Assembly: GCA_965153455.1 (NCBI GenBank)
Contig: OZ234501.1
Coordinates: 7,502,001 to 7,566,000 of the forward strand
Reading direction: 5' to 3'
Length of the DNA: 64,000 nucleotides
DNA from: Sphagnum compactum
Taxonomy: Eukaryota; Bryophyta; Sphagnopsida; Sphagnales
The notes beneath the pieces were generated by a model. The model did not search any database. It was not told where the DNA came from and worked only from the letters and a program-made list of their open reading frames with translations. The position numbers were made by a program, and so were the translations under genes. Positions 12,678-24,760 of the stretch are shown here, one piece after another (the stretch's first letter is position 1; every line of letters starts with the position of its first letter).

Positions 12678-12870
12678 GATATCCTGAAAATCCAGATATC
12701 CTGATAGATATCACTCAAGGTATCACTTGTAAAAAAAAATTGGATATCAAAATTCTTGATATCCAAGGTGATATCCTTATTTTTGAATCTCAAAATTATG
12801 AGATCTGGTCAGATAATATCCAGACAGGGTAAAAGAATGTGAAAATTTGATATCTAAGGTGGATATCAAA
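12678..12870. promoter_or_regulatory. hAT 5' subterminal GATATC repeat cluster
   Basis: At least eight GATATC or near-GATATC words occur in under 200 bp, in both reading directions because the word is palindromic. The opposite end shows the same word near 16,468 (AGGATATCTTATC) and 16,540 (GATATCCTTACAAGATAT). By analogy with Ac and other hAT elements these are candidate transposase binding sites (inference). Confidence 0.6.
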
Positions 12871-13059
12871 TCCCTATCTGAATATGGACATGAGAGGGGA
12901 TTACATTTAGAGTTTAAGGTGGAGGTCATTAGAACGGAAAAAAAACGTGGGCACTGCCATTAAACCTAAAAAAACCCTAAAACCCTAATAAAAAGGGGTT
13001 CGAGCTTCAACTCAAGCCCTAACTCCTTTTTGGGCTTCTTTTTGCATCGTTGATGTTGC

Positions 13060-13590
13060 TCCCATTTTAGGTTGTTGTACTCTCCTTTATGTGTTCATTG
13101 TTACTCTTCTTTTCGCTCGTTGTTGTTTTCCTCTTCAGTCATTACTCCCTTTTTTTCGCACTCAATGCTGCTTTCCTTCACACTCGTTGCTGCTCCCCTT
13201 CGTGTTCACTGCTACTCTCTTTCACGCTTGATGTTGCTTCCCTTTTCAAGTAGTTTTGTCCTCTTCTTCACATTCACTATTGCTCCCATCTTCTTTCTTG
13301 TTGTTGCTTTCTTTTCTATATTCAATGATGTTCGCCTCTTCGCACTCATTGTTGCTCTCCTCTTCACATGTGTTATTGCTCTCTTCTTTGTGCTCGCTAT
13401 TGCTCCCATTCATGTTCATTATTGCTCTTACCTTCTTTGCGTTTGGTGTTGCTTCACTCTTCACACTTGGTGTTAATCCTTTTCGCATTTGTTGCCACTC
13501 CTCTTTGTGCTCATAACCATGTACAAAATCCTTCGTTGTTGTTCCTTTTCGTGCTTGTTGTTATTCCTCCTTTTCACATTCCTACCCATG
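13060..13590. repeat. Degenerate minisatellite, period about 30 bp, inside the hAT element
   Basis: A pyrimidine-rich unit resembling CACTCGTTGTTGCTCCCCTT is repeated about 17 times with substitutions. Read on the minus strand it gives a 10-residue periodic charged peptide (EESNNECEE-like). The open frames over it come from the periodicity and I do not treat them as genes. Confidence 0.75.
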
Positions 13591-13985
13591 TGTTGTTATT
13601 GGTCGAAGGAGTTGTACTACCCCCCACCATTCCCTCTTGTAGGTTGGGAATCATTAACAGAGTGAATTTTTTTTCCAATAAAATTTTTTTTTCTACTATT
13701 TTGTTTTTATTTCATTTCTTTTGATTGTTTTTTTTTCCCTTCTTTTTTTTCATTTTTATAAAAAACTTTGTTTCTGGTTTTGGCACAAGGTTTGTTATAA
13801 ATTGTTTTGGAACCAAACATAAATCCATTGAACAAAAATTTTGATAGTTTTGTATCTTTGTTTACTTGTAAATGTTTTGCATCATACTTAATGTGCACCT
13901 GAGTATCACCACATCACACAATAACACATCACATTTGTTTCTTTAGTTTCCTTCACATTTTGGCCTTGTAGAATAGTTGTGAAAG

Positions 13986-16390
13986 ATGGAAAGGTCAAAT
14001 GAATATGATAACCAAACAATGCAAAATGAAAAACCTATAATACACATAAATTATGAAATTGAAGTTGATCAAATAATGGAAGAAAAGGAAAATCCAAGCT
14101 TGCAAACTGAAATTAGTAAAGTTTCAAGATTATGTGAAGAAACTGATGAAAAAAAGACGAAACACATTTTGGAACAATTACAATTTCAAAGAAAAAAATG
14201 ACATCTTCATAATAAAAATGCCCTATGTTAGTTTTTTATTGTGTTAAGGACAATTCAAAAATAAACCTTGATGCTTCTCAAATGATGCATTGTTTGTCGT
14301 GTCATTCTCAACATGTCTTTTATTCGAATGCAAGAAAATAATTAAGGAAATGTCTAATACCATATTACAAAATAAATGGCATAGTTCATGTTTGTAGAAA
14401 CATCTTAATGTAAACCATCCAATATTTTTTAAAAAGTTTTGGGAAGAAATTGATAATCAATGAAAGAAAATGTTGAAAGACAACTTGCCAAAAAAAGAGT
14501 GAATATTTCCATTTTTCCATATTTGAATGTTTTGCTTCAAAAGGTCCCTTCAAAAAAGGATGATGTGGAGTAGAAAGTGTTTGTGGAAAATTGTACATTT
14601 TTTGATATTGAAAAAAATCACTTGCGTTTGCAATTTGTAAAGAGTGTGTGGTTAAAGCATTTGGTGTTGCAATTATGTCCTCATGTTCAATTCATTTCTC
14701 GAAATTTTTTTTCACACATCGTTTTGCCTAAATTGGTGGAGAAGACTAAGGAACATATGTTTTGCCTTTGTTAAATGAATGTTATTGTGTTACTGCCAAT
14801 TTTGATTTATGGATGTTCAAGGGTGCACATGATGTGTTTGCCATGGTCATATTTTTTTTGGGATCTGATTAGAAACCAAAACAAGTAATTTTTGGTTTGT
14901 CTAAAGTTATTGAGATTACAAGACAAGCACTGATGTATATGGCTTGAGAAATAAAATTATAGCATATGTGAAAGATAAGGGTTCAAATTTGAATACATTG
15001 ACTAATGCTTTGAAATTTGTTATCAAATGTGAGACTTTAGGTTTGGAAAAAAGCTTTCAAGGAACCTCTTATGGTCATGTTTATTCCAAAGTGTGCCAAT
15101 ATGCCAAAATTGATGAAACAATTTATAAGAGCTTGAAATATGTGTATTAAATCTACCCAAGTAGATTTGCAAAAATGAATTACTTGCCCAAAGAAATCTA
15201 GTAAATGTCATCAAGAATGAACAAAACCTGCATTGAAACTGTTTTGAAGCCTAGAAAACTTAACACTTTAGTGAAAATTATGTTAGTTTTGTTTTTAGTC
15301 ATTTTATTTTGTTCCATTTTTGCAAGTCTTTTGTTTCTAGTTATTATAAATTGTAAGTTGTTTTGTTGATGTTTAATCTATTTCTACGGGTTTGCAAGTA
15401 AAATCATATTGTTTCAAGAGGCATTACAATTTAGGGTGACAATTGTTCTTTGTTATATCGATAAACTGCAATGAAGATTACTAGTCATGTCGCTCCACCT
15501 TTAATGTGGCACATATCTCAAATCATTATTGATGTTTTGTCTTCAATTGTAAGTGCTTATGTGTTGAACCAATCCCATAGGCATTGGTTACTTTTTGATG
15601 CTTTGAATGCAACAATCACTATGAGCTTCAAATTTAAAGAAGAATTTGGAATTTCATCTAATTTGAAAGATTTAATTTATGATGATCCTATTGTAGTTTT
15701 GGAGTTATCATTGCTTACATCTAACATTAGGAGGGAAATTTGTGGGGTCTTAGATGGTTTTCTTTCATTCTTTAAGAAATATGTAAAAAATAAAACAAAT
15801 AACATATTGTCCCATATGTTAAACCTTAGATTTAAAAGTCTAAGGTTGGTTTCATATCTTATTGATCAAGAACATGATGTTCCCATTGTGAAAGAATATG
15901 ATCAACAATCCTTATTTCCTATGTTTTTGAAATGCTAACACATACTCCACCCTATGACAAAATTTGGACCTGTGGCAAATATACAATTTGATGAAGAAAT
16001 TAGTTTTAACATTTTTGAAATGTCTATTGGAACCAGTGAACTCACAAAGGAGGTGATGAACAAGGAGTTACAAATGTTTAAAAGGTTTCAAGTGAATGTC
16101 GACAATGAATCTATGTTTCCAATCGTGGTATTTCTTGTCTGTCAATTCTTGGCATTGTTAGTTCTCCAATAGAAACTAAGAAAAAAAAAATCATTGGCTG
16201 GAATATTTACAAATTTGAAGAGATGTCCCTTACAATCAAATAATTCAAATAAGCTAATTTTTATAGTAAAAATTGGCCCAGTGAGCTTAAGGTGGGTTGT
16301 AGTTCACCTTTTAGTTTGATAGAGTTGATTGAAAATGATGTTGCCTTAAAGGAAGATTTAAAGCAATATGAAGGTGAATTTGAGTGAGAT
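13986..16390 (+). pseudogene. hAT-family transposase pseudogene
   Basis: Pieces in all three plus frames match the plant hAT transposase layout. An N-terminal segment ends in RLCEETDEKKTKHILEQL (about 14,125). A middle segment IIAYVKDKGSNLNTLTNALK (about 14,956) is the region around a catalytic Asp. HRHWLLFDALNATITMSF lies at about 15,573 and RFKSLRLVSYLIDQE at about 15,830. The C-terminal dimerisation region starts at ESMFPIVVFLVCQFL (about 16,110) and continues after a frameshift with LAGIFTNLKRC and KLIFI. The BED zinc-finger part is not clearly preserved. More than ten stops or frameshifts make it non-functional. The remnant is collinear with the element's plus orientation and lies wholly within its terminal repeats, which supports the hAT call. 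Confidence 0.85.
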
Positions 16391-16682
16391 GAACTTTTGG
16401 ACTGGTAACTTTATTTGGATATATTTTTGAACAAAACAATTGTTTTATTTTGTAATTTGGAATATTAGGATATCTTATCAATTAATGTTGGCATATATCT
16501 AGTCGTATTGAAATCCAAAATTAATTTTATTTATGTTTTTGATATCCTTACAAGATATTATAAGTAAATTTTTAAAAATAATAATAACTAGAACTGGTGG
16601 ATAACAAATAGGCAGATGACTGAAATTGGAGAATATCCAAAAAAATCTTATATCCATCCAACACTGGTTGATGCCAATGTCA

Positions 16683-17085
16683 TGCAATTCTTCCTTTCGA
16701 AGAGAACCTTCAGCCCAGTTTTGATTTTATTTTGAAATTTTAAAGGTTCTTTAGATGTGAGCGAATCTCCCCAATTTTAAACCATTTGATTTCAATTTTA
16801 GCACATTTTCAAAATTCAAGAACCTCCAAGCTTGGTTTAAAAGCCAACTTCAACTTCATGTACGCATTACACATTCCCCTATGCTAGACATTGTAGAGGT
16901 ACAAAGTTTTATAACAAATTAAAATCAAGGTCGATATAAATATGAAGTTCAATAACTAATTAAAAAGAGAATACTTAACTCTCAAATTGAGCTTACTTAT
17001 TAACTTTTCAAAAGAAAATGAGCTTCCATATTTGAAAACTTGCCCCTTTTGTCAAGAGGTTTTTTTTCATGATTCCAATTTCAAG
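16683..17085. repeat. Right arm of the long inverted repeat around the hAT element
   Basis: Reverse-complement partner of 11,733-12,142. It starts only 9 bp after the hAT target duplication, whereas the left arm ends about 515 bp before the hAT left end. The hAT therefore appears to have inserted asymmetrically into the spacer of a pre-existing inverted repeat, possibly a foldback element. Confidence 0.72.
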
Positions 17086-18850
17086 TCTGAATCTAGCACA
17101 AAAACAAAACAAAATCACACTAGTTCTACGTTTTGGTTCTTATAGTCATTCCAACAAAAAGGATGTGAACTTGGGTCATCCATAAGATAATTTAGCCAAA
17201 TTTGGTAATTATAAATATGTAAATAAAGAATAGCATCCTTTTATATTTTTGGCTACCTAGTAGAACTTAGGATAGAATCTGAACTTTTTGTATTTAGTTT
17301 TTTTCTTGAAAGCTGGCAACTGAAAGACCCTAAAAACACACTAATTTTTTCACCATTGTCACCTGGGCTTTTGAAAAAAAAATTCTCCATTTGACAAAAA
17401 ATTGCCCAAAAACTAAAATGCTCAAAGGATGCACTTGACGGTGGAACCTTTTCTTTTATTTACATATTTTGGGAACCTTGGTTATTCTTTAACTTAGTTG
17501 TGGTTCATACACAACTGCCCTCCTCATCAGGGGTGGTTCCCAATGGATGGTGGGTCTGGTGAATGCTGGGTCACGTTAGTCCACAAAACTCTATGGTGTA
17601 TGATATAATATCCAGACCGACAAAAGGATATAAAACGGATATAAAAAGGACCGACAAAAATTTCATAGTATATGGTCTATAATATAAAATGTCTTCAGTC
17701 TGTAGCAGTGTTGTCGGTTATTTGATTTTTAAAAATATCTGATTGCTCCGTTCTTTTGGTGCGAGCGTTGGAGCCAGCCATGGGACTGGTTCCTAGCTTT
17801 ATTGAAAACTACAGATAACAAAGGTTAAAGTGGGTTCGGAGCTTTTCTGAGAACCATGGTTACTTATCAAGACGGGCTCTCTTTGATCTTTTGGGAGCCA
17901 CAACACAACCATGTGTGAGAACCGGCCTGAGAGAACGACCGGTTATTTCGTTGCATCTGCAATAGCCGCCCACCCACCACTTGTCTGTACCGACTAACAC
18001 ACAAGTGAGTTTAATTACCCTTAGGAGTCGATAGTGCAAAATTTGATGCGCATGGTCATTGGGTTGCCTTAAAAGTCAGTAGCATACAACTTGAAGTGCA
18101 TGGATGCTGGATACCTTGCAAGGCAATAGCATAGACTTTGAGGTGCCTGCCTCAAGCGGTGTAAAAACTTTTCCTTCACGTATTATTTTCAGGAATCTCC
18201 CTGAGCAGAATTTCGTCGTGCGACACCGTCTTCAATTTCAATTTCAGGCATCTGCCTTTTTTTTCTTTTTCTTTTTTTAAGTACTCAAAATTGACTTTCA
18301 GGGATATCTTGTTTTTACATAATTTTTTATTTTATTTCGAGATCAATTTTCTTTTACTTATTCAATTTTCCTTTGCACTGGTTTTTGTTCTTTGTTTTTA
18401 GTTAGCATGCGTAGGGTAGAGTGGCTCCTCTTTGGAGCAGCCAAAAAAGAGCAGTAAAGAAAATATGTTTTTTTAATTACAAAACGCATTTTTTTTCATT
18501 TGGACCCCTCCTACTTCATCAGTGCATAACTTTCTCACTTTTTTTTGCTCAAGTTGAGTGATTTAAACTGCTTTGAAATCGCCATCTTAAGCTTTACAAA
18601 TCATCTTCTAACTCTAAAGGCAACAGAGAAATATTTTAGGATTTTTTGAGGGGATCAAAAATAGGCTATGAGCTGTGTGGTCCAGAATTTTCTGTAAAAA
18701 CGTCCCCCCTTACTCTGGGGGGGGGGGCATAACTTTCTTGCCTCCAGTTCATTTTTGCCAATTTTCAGTGCCATAGATGTCCTATGAGGAGGGCTCCATC
18801 TACTCTTTGGACACCATAAACAATGGGCCCTCTTGCACAAACAGCAAGCA
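17086..18850. other. Intergenic DNA, no gene recognised
   Basis: Holds only short frames. There is a pyrimidine tract at 18,258-18,278 and a G-run at 18,717-18,727. Words such as TCAGTAGCATA/AATAGCATA repeat near 18,075-18,130, which may be an old short tandem duplication. Confidence 0.5.
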
Positions 18851-18856
18851 AACCCT

Positions 18857-19003
18857 ATCATAAGTTATCATGAGATCACTCATGAGCCGTTCCACCCTAC
18901 AATGGATAGTATTGGTAGTAAAACTTGCAAACCCTACCTTAAGTTATCACTCATGGGCTGTTCTACCCTACAACGGATAGTATTGGTAGTGAAACTTGCA
19001 GGA
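18857..19003. repeat. Tandem duplication of about 75 bp
   Basis: The block running from TAAGTTATCA through CCTACAATGGATAGTATTGG to AAACTTGCA occurs at 18,860-18,930 and again at 18,940-19,000 with a few substitutions. No coding meaning is seen. Confidence 0.8.
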
Positions 19004-19061
19004 CACGATGCTCCAAACAACCAATGATTGTGTAGAACCAGCAATGTGAATGCAGAAACCT

Positions 19062-19720
19062 AAAGCACTAAGAAAATTTGTACTGTATGTGGAGGGCACC
19101 CTATATCCATGAATTTCCCTCCTAGAAATTGGGAGTGATATTATACCTACTCCTCAAGAGTGAGGGTAAAGCCCTAGGGTGAGGCCATTCTCAAACTAAG
19201 GGGCCTAGAACCAGTTCAGCCCCACATTTTGAGAATGTCCCTCACCCATGGGCTTTACCTATCATAAAGCATGAGATAAAATTTATCGTGAATCAAACCT
19301 ATGTAGATCACAAATTGTAGGAATGGGAGGGAAATTATGCCTACTTATGGGTGTAAGAACCCTCCCACTATTGAGGAGTAGGCATAATATCCCTCCCATT
19401 TTCTAGGAGGGAAAATTGATGGATTTAAGGTGCCCTCCAAATACACTACAAATTTTCTTCGAGTGCTTTATGAGTGCTTTATTATAAGTGTGAGAACCTT
19501 CCACTATTGAGGAGTAGGCATTGGAACCCTCCCATTCATACCCCTTGTGATCTACGAAGGTTTGGTTCATGATGAATTTCGCCTCATGCTTTATGGTAGG
19601 TAAACCCTATTGGTGGGGGACATTCTCAAAATGCAAGGCCAAACTCAGCCATCACCTCATCATAGGTCCCTTATTTTGAGAATGCCCCCACCCTAGGGCT
19701 TTACCCTACAGCAAAATTGC
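19062..19720. repeat. Nested inverted repeats (MITE-like foldback cluster)
   Basis: Segment 19,062-19,158 (TAAAGCACTAAGAAAATTTG through CCTACTCCTCAA) is the reverse complement of about 19,372-19,470. Segment 19,158-19,345 (GGGTAAAGCCCTAGGGTGAGG through GATCACAAATTG) is the reverse complement of about 19,530-19,712. The order is A, B, A-inverted, B-inverted, so the region can form alternative hairpins. It carries no ORF. Two MITE-like copies in opposite orientation, or one complex foldback, would explain it. No target duplication identified. Confidence 0.82.
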
Positions 19721-20981
19721 AAGGAACACTGCACATGACAAGCTCACTAGAGAAAACATGACTTGCATGATGCCATAAAATTGAGGAAAAAGAAATAGGT
19801 TGAAAAGAAGAATTTTAATGCTTTTCGTGCTGAAACACACTTTCTTGGGGCCATTCCTGGATTTTTTATGGCCTGAGGAAAGTGACTTTCCCTATGCATG
19901 ATATTTTTGTGGCCAGGTAACCAATGAAGAGGTGCAATGGTTACACACAGTGCACAATCCATCACTGAAAGTTTTCTTCAAATTTTGTTGAGGTAAATGT
20001 TTTTTGTGCAAAGAACAACAATATCCCTGAAAGTCACTGAACAAATCACTGAACAAGATTCATAAAATTGTTCATCATTCTAATTTAATAGTGTTATCTG
20101 TAACATCCCATGATTAGGGGGCAAGAACAGACAGTTTCGGCATAATAGGCAGGGTCTTGTTTGCAAGGCCAAGCCAAAAATGCTGATAAACTCTTTTGGG
20201 AAGAGAAATTTCTTGCAGCCAATGGGAAGGCCCAAGCATGCAATCAACGTGTCTCGCTTTTTCCCCTTCTAAATTTGGGGGGTGGGGGATTTGACTTTTT
20301 TTTTTTTTCCCAATGTGTTCCCTTTGAGTTCCCAACAAGTTTCAAATATGTTCCCCAAGTTCCCAATGTCTTCCCCAACATGTTCTCCATAGCACCTCAC
20401 TTTTATCCTGTATGCTTTGGCAAATATTGTCCTCCTTTCACCTATGTAGGTGGGCTGAACAGGGGGACCTCTATAGGTCAAATAGAACCAACTATTTTGG
20501 GGAGCCTCCATAGTTTCATTTGTTTTGAGTAATGGGCCAATGAAATTGGCTCATTGCAAAAAAAAAAATTTGAACTTGAGAGGCACCTCATCTAATTAAT
20601 AGGATAGGTGAATAGGAGGGGTATAGGGCAGCAAACAAGTAGCTAGTAATGAAAATTTTACAAAACAAAATAACTGGGACCCAAACTAGTATTTCCACCA
20701 ATTTTGGTGGTAACTGAGTTTCAGCTTGGCTTTCCTTTTTCCTGAGCACCTCCACTGCTGCTACATATATTTTCACTGCTCCTACTTGTACAACTACTAT
20801 AAATACTCTTGAATCTCCGGCATTAAATGCTGAGTTTCAGCATTTCGTACTTAGACTTAATAAAATTTCCTTACTTTACGGATACCACTGAAAGAGGGGA
20901 TGGGGAGTGAAAACAGACCCAAAGACAGGGTGAAGACAGGTTACTTTATGGATAACTCTACTACCGTAGTGGCATACCCTG
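19721..20981. other. Intergenic DNA, no gene recognised
   Basis: There is a short word repeat (TTCCCAA.. GTTCCCC) at 20,310-20,390 and a T-run near 20,296. A 123-codon plus-strand frame at 20,161-20,532 spans low-complexity DNA and has no recognisable domain. Confidence 0.5.
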
Positions 20982-21002
20982 TTCGCGACCCGAGGTCGCG
21001 AA
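20982..21002. other. Perfect GC-rich palindrome TTCGCGACC-CGA-GGTCGCGAA
   Basis: Nine-base arms with a 3-base loop, in an AT-rich background. It lies about 80 bp before the hairpin-unit tandem array and could be a protein-binding site or a remnant terminus. Function not known. Confidence 0.6.
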
Positions 21003-21084
21003 TAATTATTTTCGATCGTTTTTTCCTTTCGCAGTGGACAAATTCCGATTTTCAAGATTTACGCACAGCCCTTGGTTAAGGATT

Positions 21085-21656
21085 TACGCAGAAGGCGACG
21101 GCAGCAACGTTGTCGTCGCCTTCTTCTTTTTCATTTGTTGCAATGCAATGAAGAAGGCGACAGTGTTGTTGCCATTGCTTTTTTTTTTTTTTTTTCTTAG
21201 AACGCAACGAAAAAGGCGACGGCGGCAAAGCTATCGTCGCCTTCTTCTTTTTTTTTGCTACAGTGCAGAAGAAGGCGACGACAGCAACGCTATCATCGCC
21301 TTTTTCTTTTTATTTTGTTCTAGCGTAGCGAAGAAGGCGACGGCAGCGTTGTTGCCATCGCCTTCTTCCTTTTCTTTTGTTGCAACGCAGCAAAGAAGGC
21401 AACGTTGCCTTCTTCTTCTTTATTTTGTTGTAGCACAACGAAGAAAGCGACGACATCAATGTTGCCGTCGCCTTCTTCATTTTCTTTTGTTGCAACGCAA
21501 CAAAGAAGGCGACGGCAGCAACGTTGCAGTCACCTTTTTCATTTTCTTTTGTTGCAGCGCAGCAAAGAAGGCGACAGTAGCACTGCCGTCACCTTCTTCT
21601 TTTTCTTTTCTTGCAGCGCAAAAAGCGACATCAGCAACATTGTCGTCACCTTCTTC
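21085..21656. repeat. Tandem array of self-complementary units of about 63 bp, left half
   Basis: Each unit combines a palindromic part, approximately GAAGGCGACGGCAGCAACG followed by its complement GTTGCCGTCGCCTTC, with a pyrimidine linker TTCTTTTTCTTTTGTTGCA and a short GCAACGAA tail. About nine units are present. The open frame across it (Ser/Phe/Lys-rich) is periodic and I do not consider it a gene. The same array resumes at 25,097 beyond a CACTA element. Confidence 0.9.
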
Positions 21657-22084
21657 CACTAAAAGAAAAACATGTATTTTCGACTAGTCTTTGTGACTAA
21701 ATTTTAGTCGCACGAGACATTTTGCAACTAAAATCCCTTTAGTCGCCTAAGACAAGTCGCATGTGATAAACTAGTCACAAATGACAAAGGGTATTGTATG
21801 AAAGAAAAAGTCAACAAATACATTTCATCCTTTGACTCCATTGTATACGTATTGTCACATGTGACTAAGATGCAACTATTTTGGTCATAATTGAGGGCAA
21901 ATGATGTGCTACCACGTGTCTTAATATTTGATTATAAAATATTATTATTATTATTATTTTGAAATAATCTAGGACGTTCAATTCAAATACTTGGATGAAT
22001 TTATATTATGACACGTGGCCCAATGTAAGTATGCCACGTGGCATTAAAAAATTTAATAAAAATATTAATATTAGGTTGGTAGTT

Positions 22085-22290
22085 ACTTGGGTACATACAT
22101 AAATAAGTGCCTACAAACCTAGGCTCCATACTAACCTACCTACTTAGGTTTAAAAATAAGTAGGTAGGTTTTACGTTCCTAAGTTAAATACCTAGGTAGG
22201 TATTTAAGTAGGTAGGTACATAGGTCAACCTAGGTGGGTAGGTCAAACTAGGTACCTACCTAGCTAGGTAGATAAGTAGGTTAGGAAGGT
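22085..22290. repeat. TAGG/CCTA-rich degenerate repeat inside the CACTA element
   Basis: Words AGGTAGGTA and TACCTACC recur in both orientations over about 200 bp, giving many small hairpins. Similar TAGG-rich DNA occurs at 28,800-29,030 and 33,470-33,850. Confidence 0.65.
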
Positions 22291-23429
22291 AAATATTTTA
22301 GAAATGTGTATAATTTGTTTTTTTGTTTTGGGTTGAGCTTTTTGATTAGCTCATCCCATGTGCACAAATTTCTTAATGTGAAATTGGATGACCACACCCC
22401 CTTGTTTATATAGTGTTCAAAATAGGAATGAAGAACAAAAATATGGGATAAATTTTGAACTTGCAACTTCCTCACAAAGTAAGTTATAATTCCAAAACTT
22501 TCTTCATGCCTTACTTTCTTAGTTTTTAGATTTCTAAACAATTCAAGTACTAGATAACTAGATAATCATTTAATTAACGATGACGAAATTTACATATATT
22601 TATATTATAAATTATACACTACAAATATTCAATATTCATTATCAATTACTTAAATAAGTAATAACTTCTTAATATTTAACAAACTAACTATCTAGTTACT
22701 CACAAGTTATTAATACATAATTCATAAATAATTAAATAACTAAAATATTTTTAAATACTTTATTATTTTTTAGAATTTGATCGAATTATATATAATATAA
22801 TTAATGTAGAAATATTTTAAATATTTATGTTAAAATTATAAGTAATGAATTAACAATTGTTATTAGAAACTAACAAATTTTTGAAAATTTATTATTCAAC
22901 TAATTACATTACTTATTTTATAATTACATTTAATGTTGTAAAAATAATTGTAGGTCAAGTAATTTTTTCTCTTGGTAATTGTTAACTATACATACAATAA
23001 TTTGTTAAACATAACATTAATTTTCATAATTACTGTAAAATTACTATAAAATATTTATCATAGATGATTAATCATAAAATTATATATATATATATATACA
23101 ATAACTCATGAAATTAAAATCAATAAAATAATTATTTTAACTACACTGTCATTTTTCCAAATTTTTAATTTAGGTTTGAACTTATAAATTACAGAGTCTG
23201 AATAATTATGTGCAAATAGAAAATAATTATGCATATACTAATTAATTCTTATCTGAAATAATTACAATGATTTTAAAATAATGTAACATTAATTATATTA
23301 ATTAATTTCTTATAATATAAGAATATAAATTATATAACATACAAATATATATTACACACAATAATAATTTTATGTAACTTAGATTTAATAAACATAATCA
23401 TTTATAATTATTTATAAAAGTGATTTATT

Positions 23430-24760
23430 ATGGATAACATTAGTAGGAAATTAAAACTCTTTAAATTCAACCAATACTTTTTTGAATTAAACTATAAATT
23501 TAAAGATTCCAACATAGTAATTTAGAATTCAAATATCAATTTTTAGATCAATTCAGTTTTTTGAAGTTAAATAACAAATTTCAGAATTGGAATTTCAATT
23601 TTCAAATTCAAATTATAATATTTAAAATTAGAATGTCCATTTTAAGACTCAATTAACAATTTTCTAAATTTAAATATTAATTTCGAAAATCCAAAATAAT
23701 AATTTGGAATTCAAATTTCAACTTTCAAGTCAAATTAAAATTGAAATTTTAAACTTCACAATTCAAATATCAAATTTCAAGTCCAAATAAAAATATTTTA
23801 AATCAAAATGTCAATTTTTGGACTCAATATAGTTTTTTGAAATTAAATACTAATTTTTAGATTCGAAAATAATAATTTAGAATTCCAATATATCAATTTT
23901 TAGATCAAATAAATTTTATGAATTTAAATAAAAATTTCCAGAATTGAAATGTCAACTTTCAGATTCAAATAACAATATTCAAAATTGAAATGTCCATTTT
24001 AAGACTCAATTAACAATTTTCCGAATTGAAATATTAATTTCCAAAATCCAAAAAAATAATTTGGAATTCAAATTTCAACTTTCAAGCCAAATAATTTCTT
24101 AAAATTGAAATACTAATTTCTAGATTTGAGAATAATAATTTAGAATTCAAATATCAATTTTTAGATCAAGTAATTTTTTTGAATTCAAATAACAATTTCC
24201 AGAATGGAAATGTCAATTTTCAGATTCAAATAACAATATTCAAAATTGAAATGTCCATTTTTAGACTCAATTAATAAATTTTCAGACTTGAAGTATTAAT
24301 TTTGAGAATCCAAAATAATAATTTGGAATTGAAATTTCAGGTTCAAGTTGAATAATTATTTAAAATTTAAATGCATAATTTTTGAGTTCAAATATAAATT
24401 CTTATGTTCATATAAAAATATTCAAAATTAAAATGTCTTTATAATCAATTAATAATTTTCTGAATTGAAATATTAATTTTTGGATTTAAAAATATTAATT
24501 TAGAATTCAAATATCAATTTTTAGATCAAATAAGCCTTTTTGAATTTAAATTGAAAAAATCATATTCAAATCAAAAATTGGAAATTCAAATAATGTTTTA
24601 AACAATTGAAATAATAATTTTCAGATTCAAATATCAAGTTTCAAATTCTAATATATTTTTAAAAAATAAAATAATAGTTCTCAGAATTGAAATATCAATT
24701 TTGAGATTTGAATAAAAAATTGAAAGTTCAAATATTAATTTTGAGATTCATTATATGAAC
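23430..24760. repeat. AT-rich degenerate tandem repeat with unit like AATTTCAGAATTCAAATATC
   Basis: Over 1.3 kb the words AATTCAAAT, AATTGAAAT, ATCAATTTT and GATTCAAAT recur at irregular 25-35 bp spacing, with longer periodic blocks; for example about 23,560-23,700 resembles 23,940-24,080 and 24,200-24,320. It fills much of the CACTA interior and contains no coding frame. Confidence 0.7.

Larger units (their letters stand above)
12666..16666 (+). mobile_element. hAT transposon, 4,001 bp, with terminal inverted repeats and 8-bp target-site duplication
   Basis: The left end begins CAGTGTTGGGCAGATATCC and the right end, reverse-complemented, begins CAGTGTTGGATGGATAT. The flanking octamers are GTTGATAC (12,658-12,665) and GTTGATGC (16,667-16,674), 7 of 8 identical, as expected for hAT insertion. 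Both subterminal regions are rich in GATATC/GGATATC (about 12,678-12,870 and 16,468-16,660), the kind of clustered subterminal motif that hAT transposases bind. A plus-strand transposase remnant fills the second half. A 30-bp-period minisatellite lies in the first half. The single mismatch in the duplication and the broken ORF indicate an old insertion. Confidence 0.92.

Noticed and set aside
13072-13724. Hydrophobic ORFs resembling multi-pass membrane proteins
   Set aside because: They overlie a degenerate pyrimidine minisatellite inside the hAT element and have no family match.
21034-21687. 217-codon ORF rich in Ser, Phe and Lys
   Set aside because: It is the translation of a tandem repeat whose period is a multiple of three; open frames on both strands follow from that.
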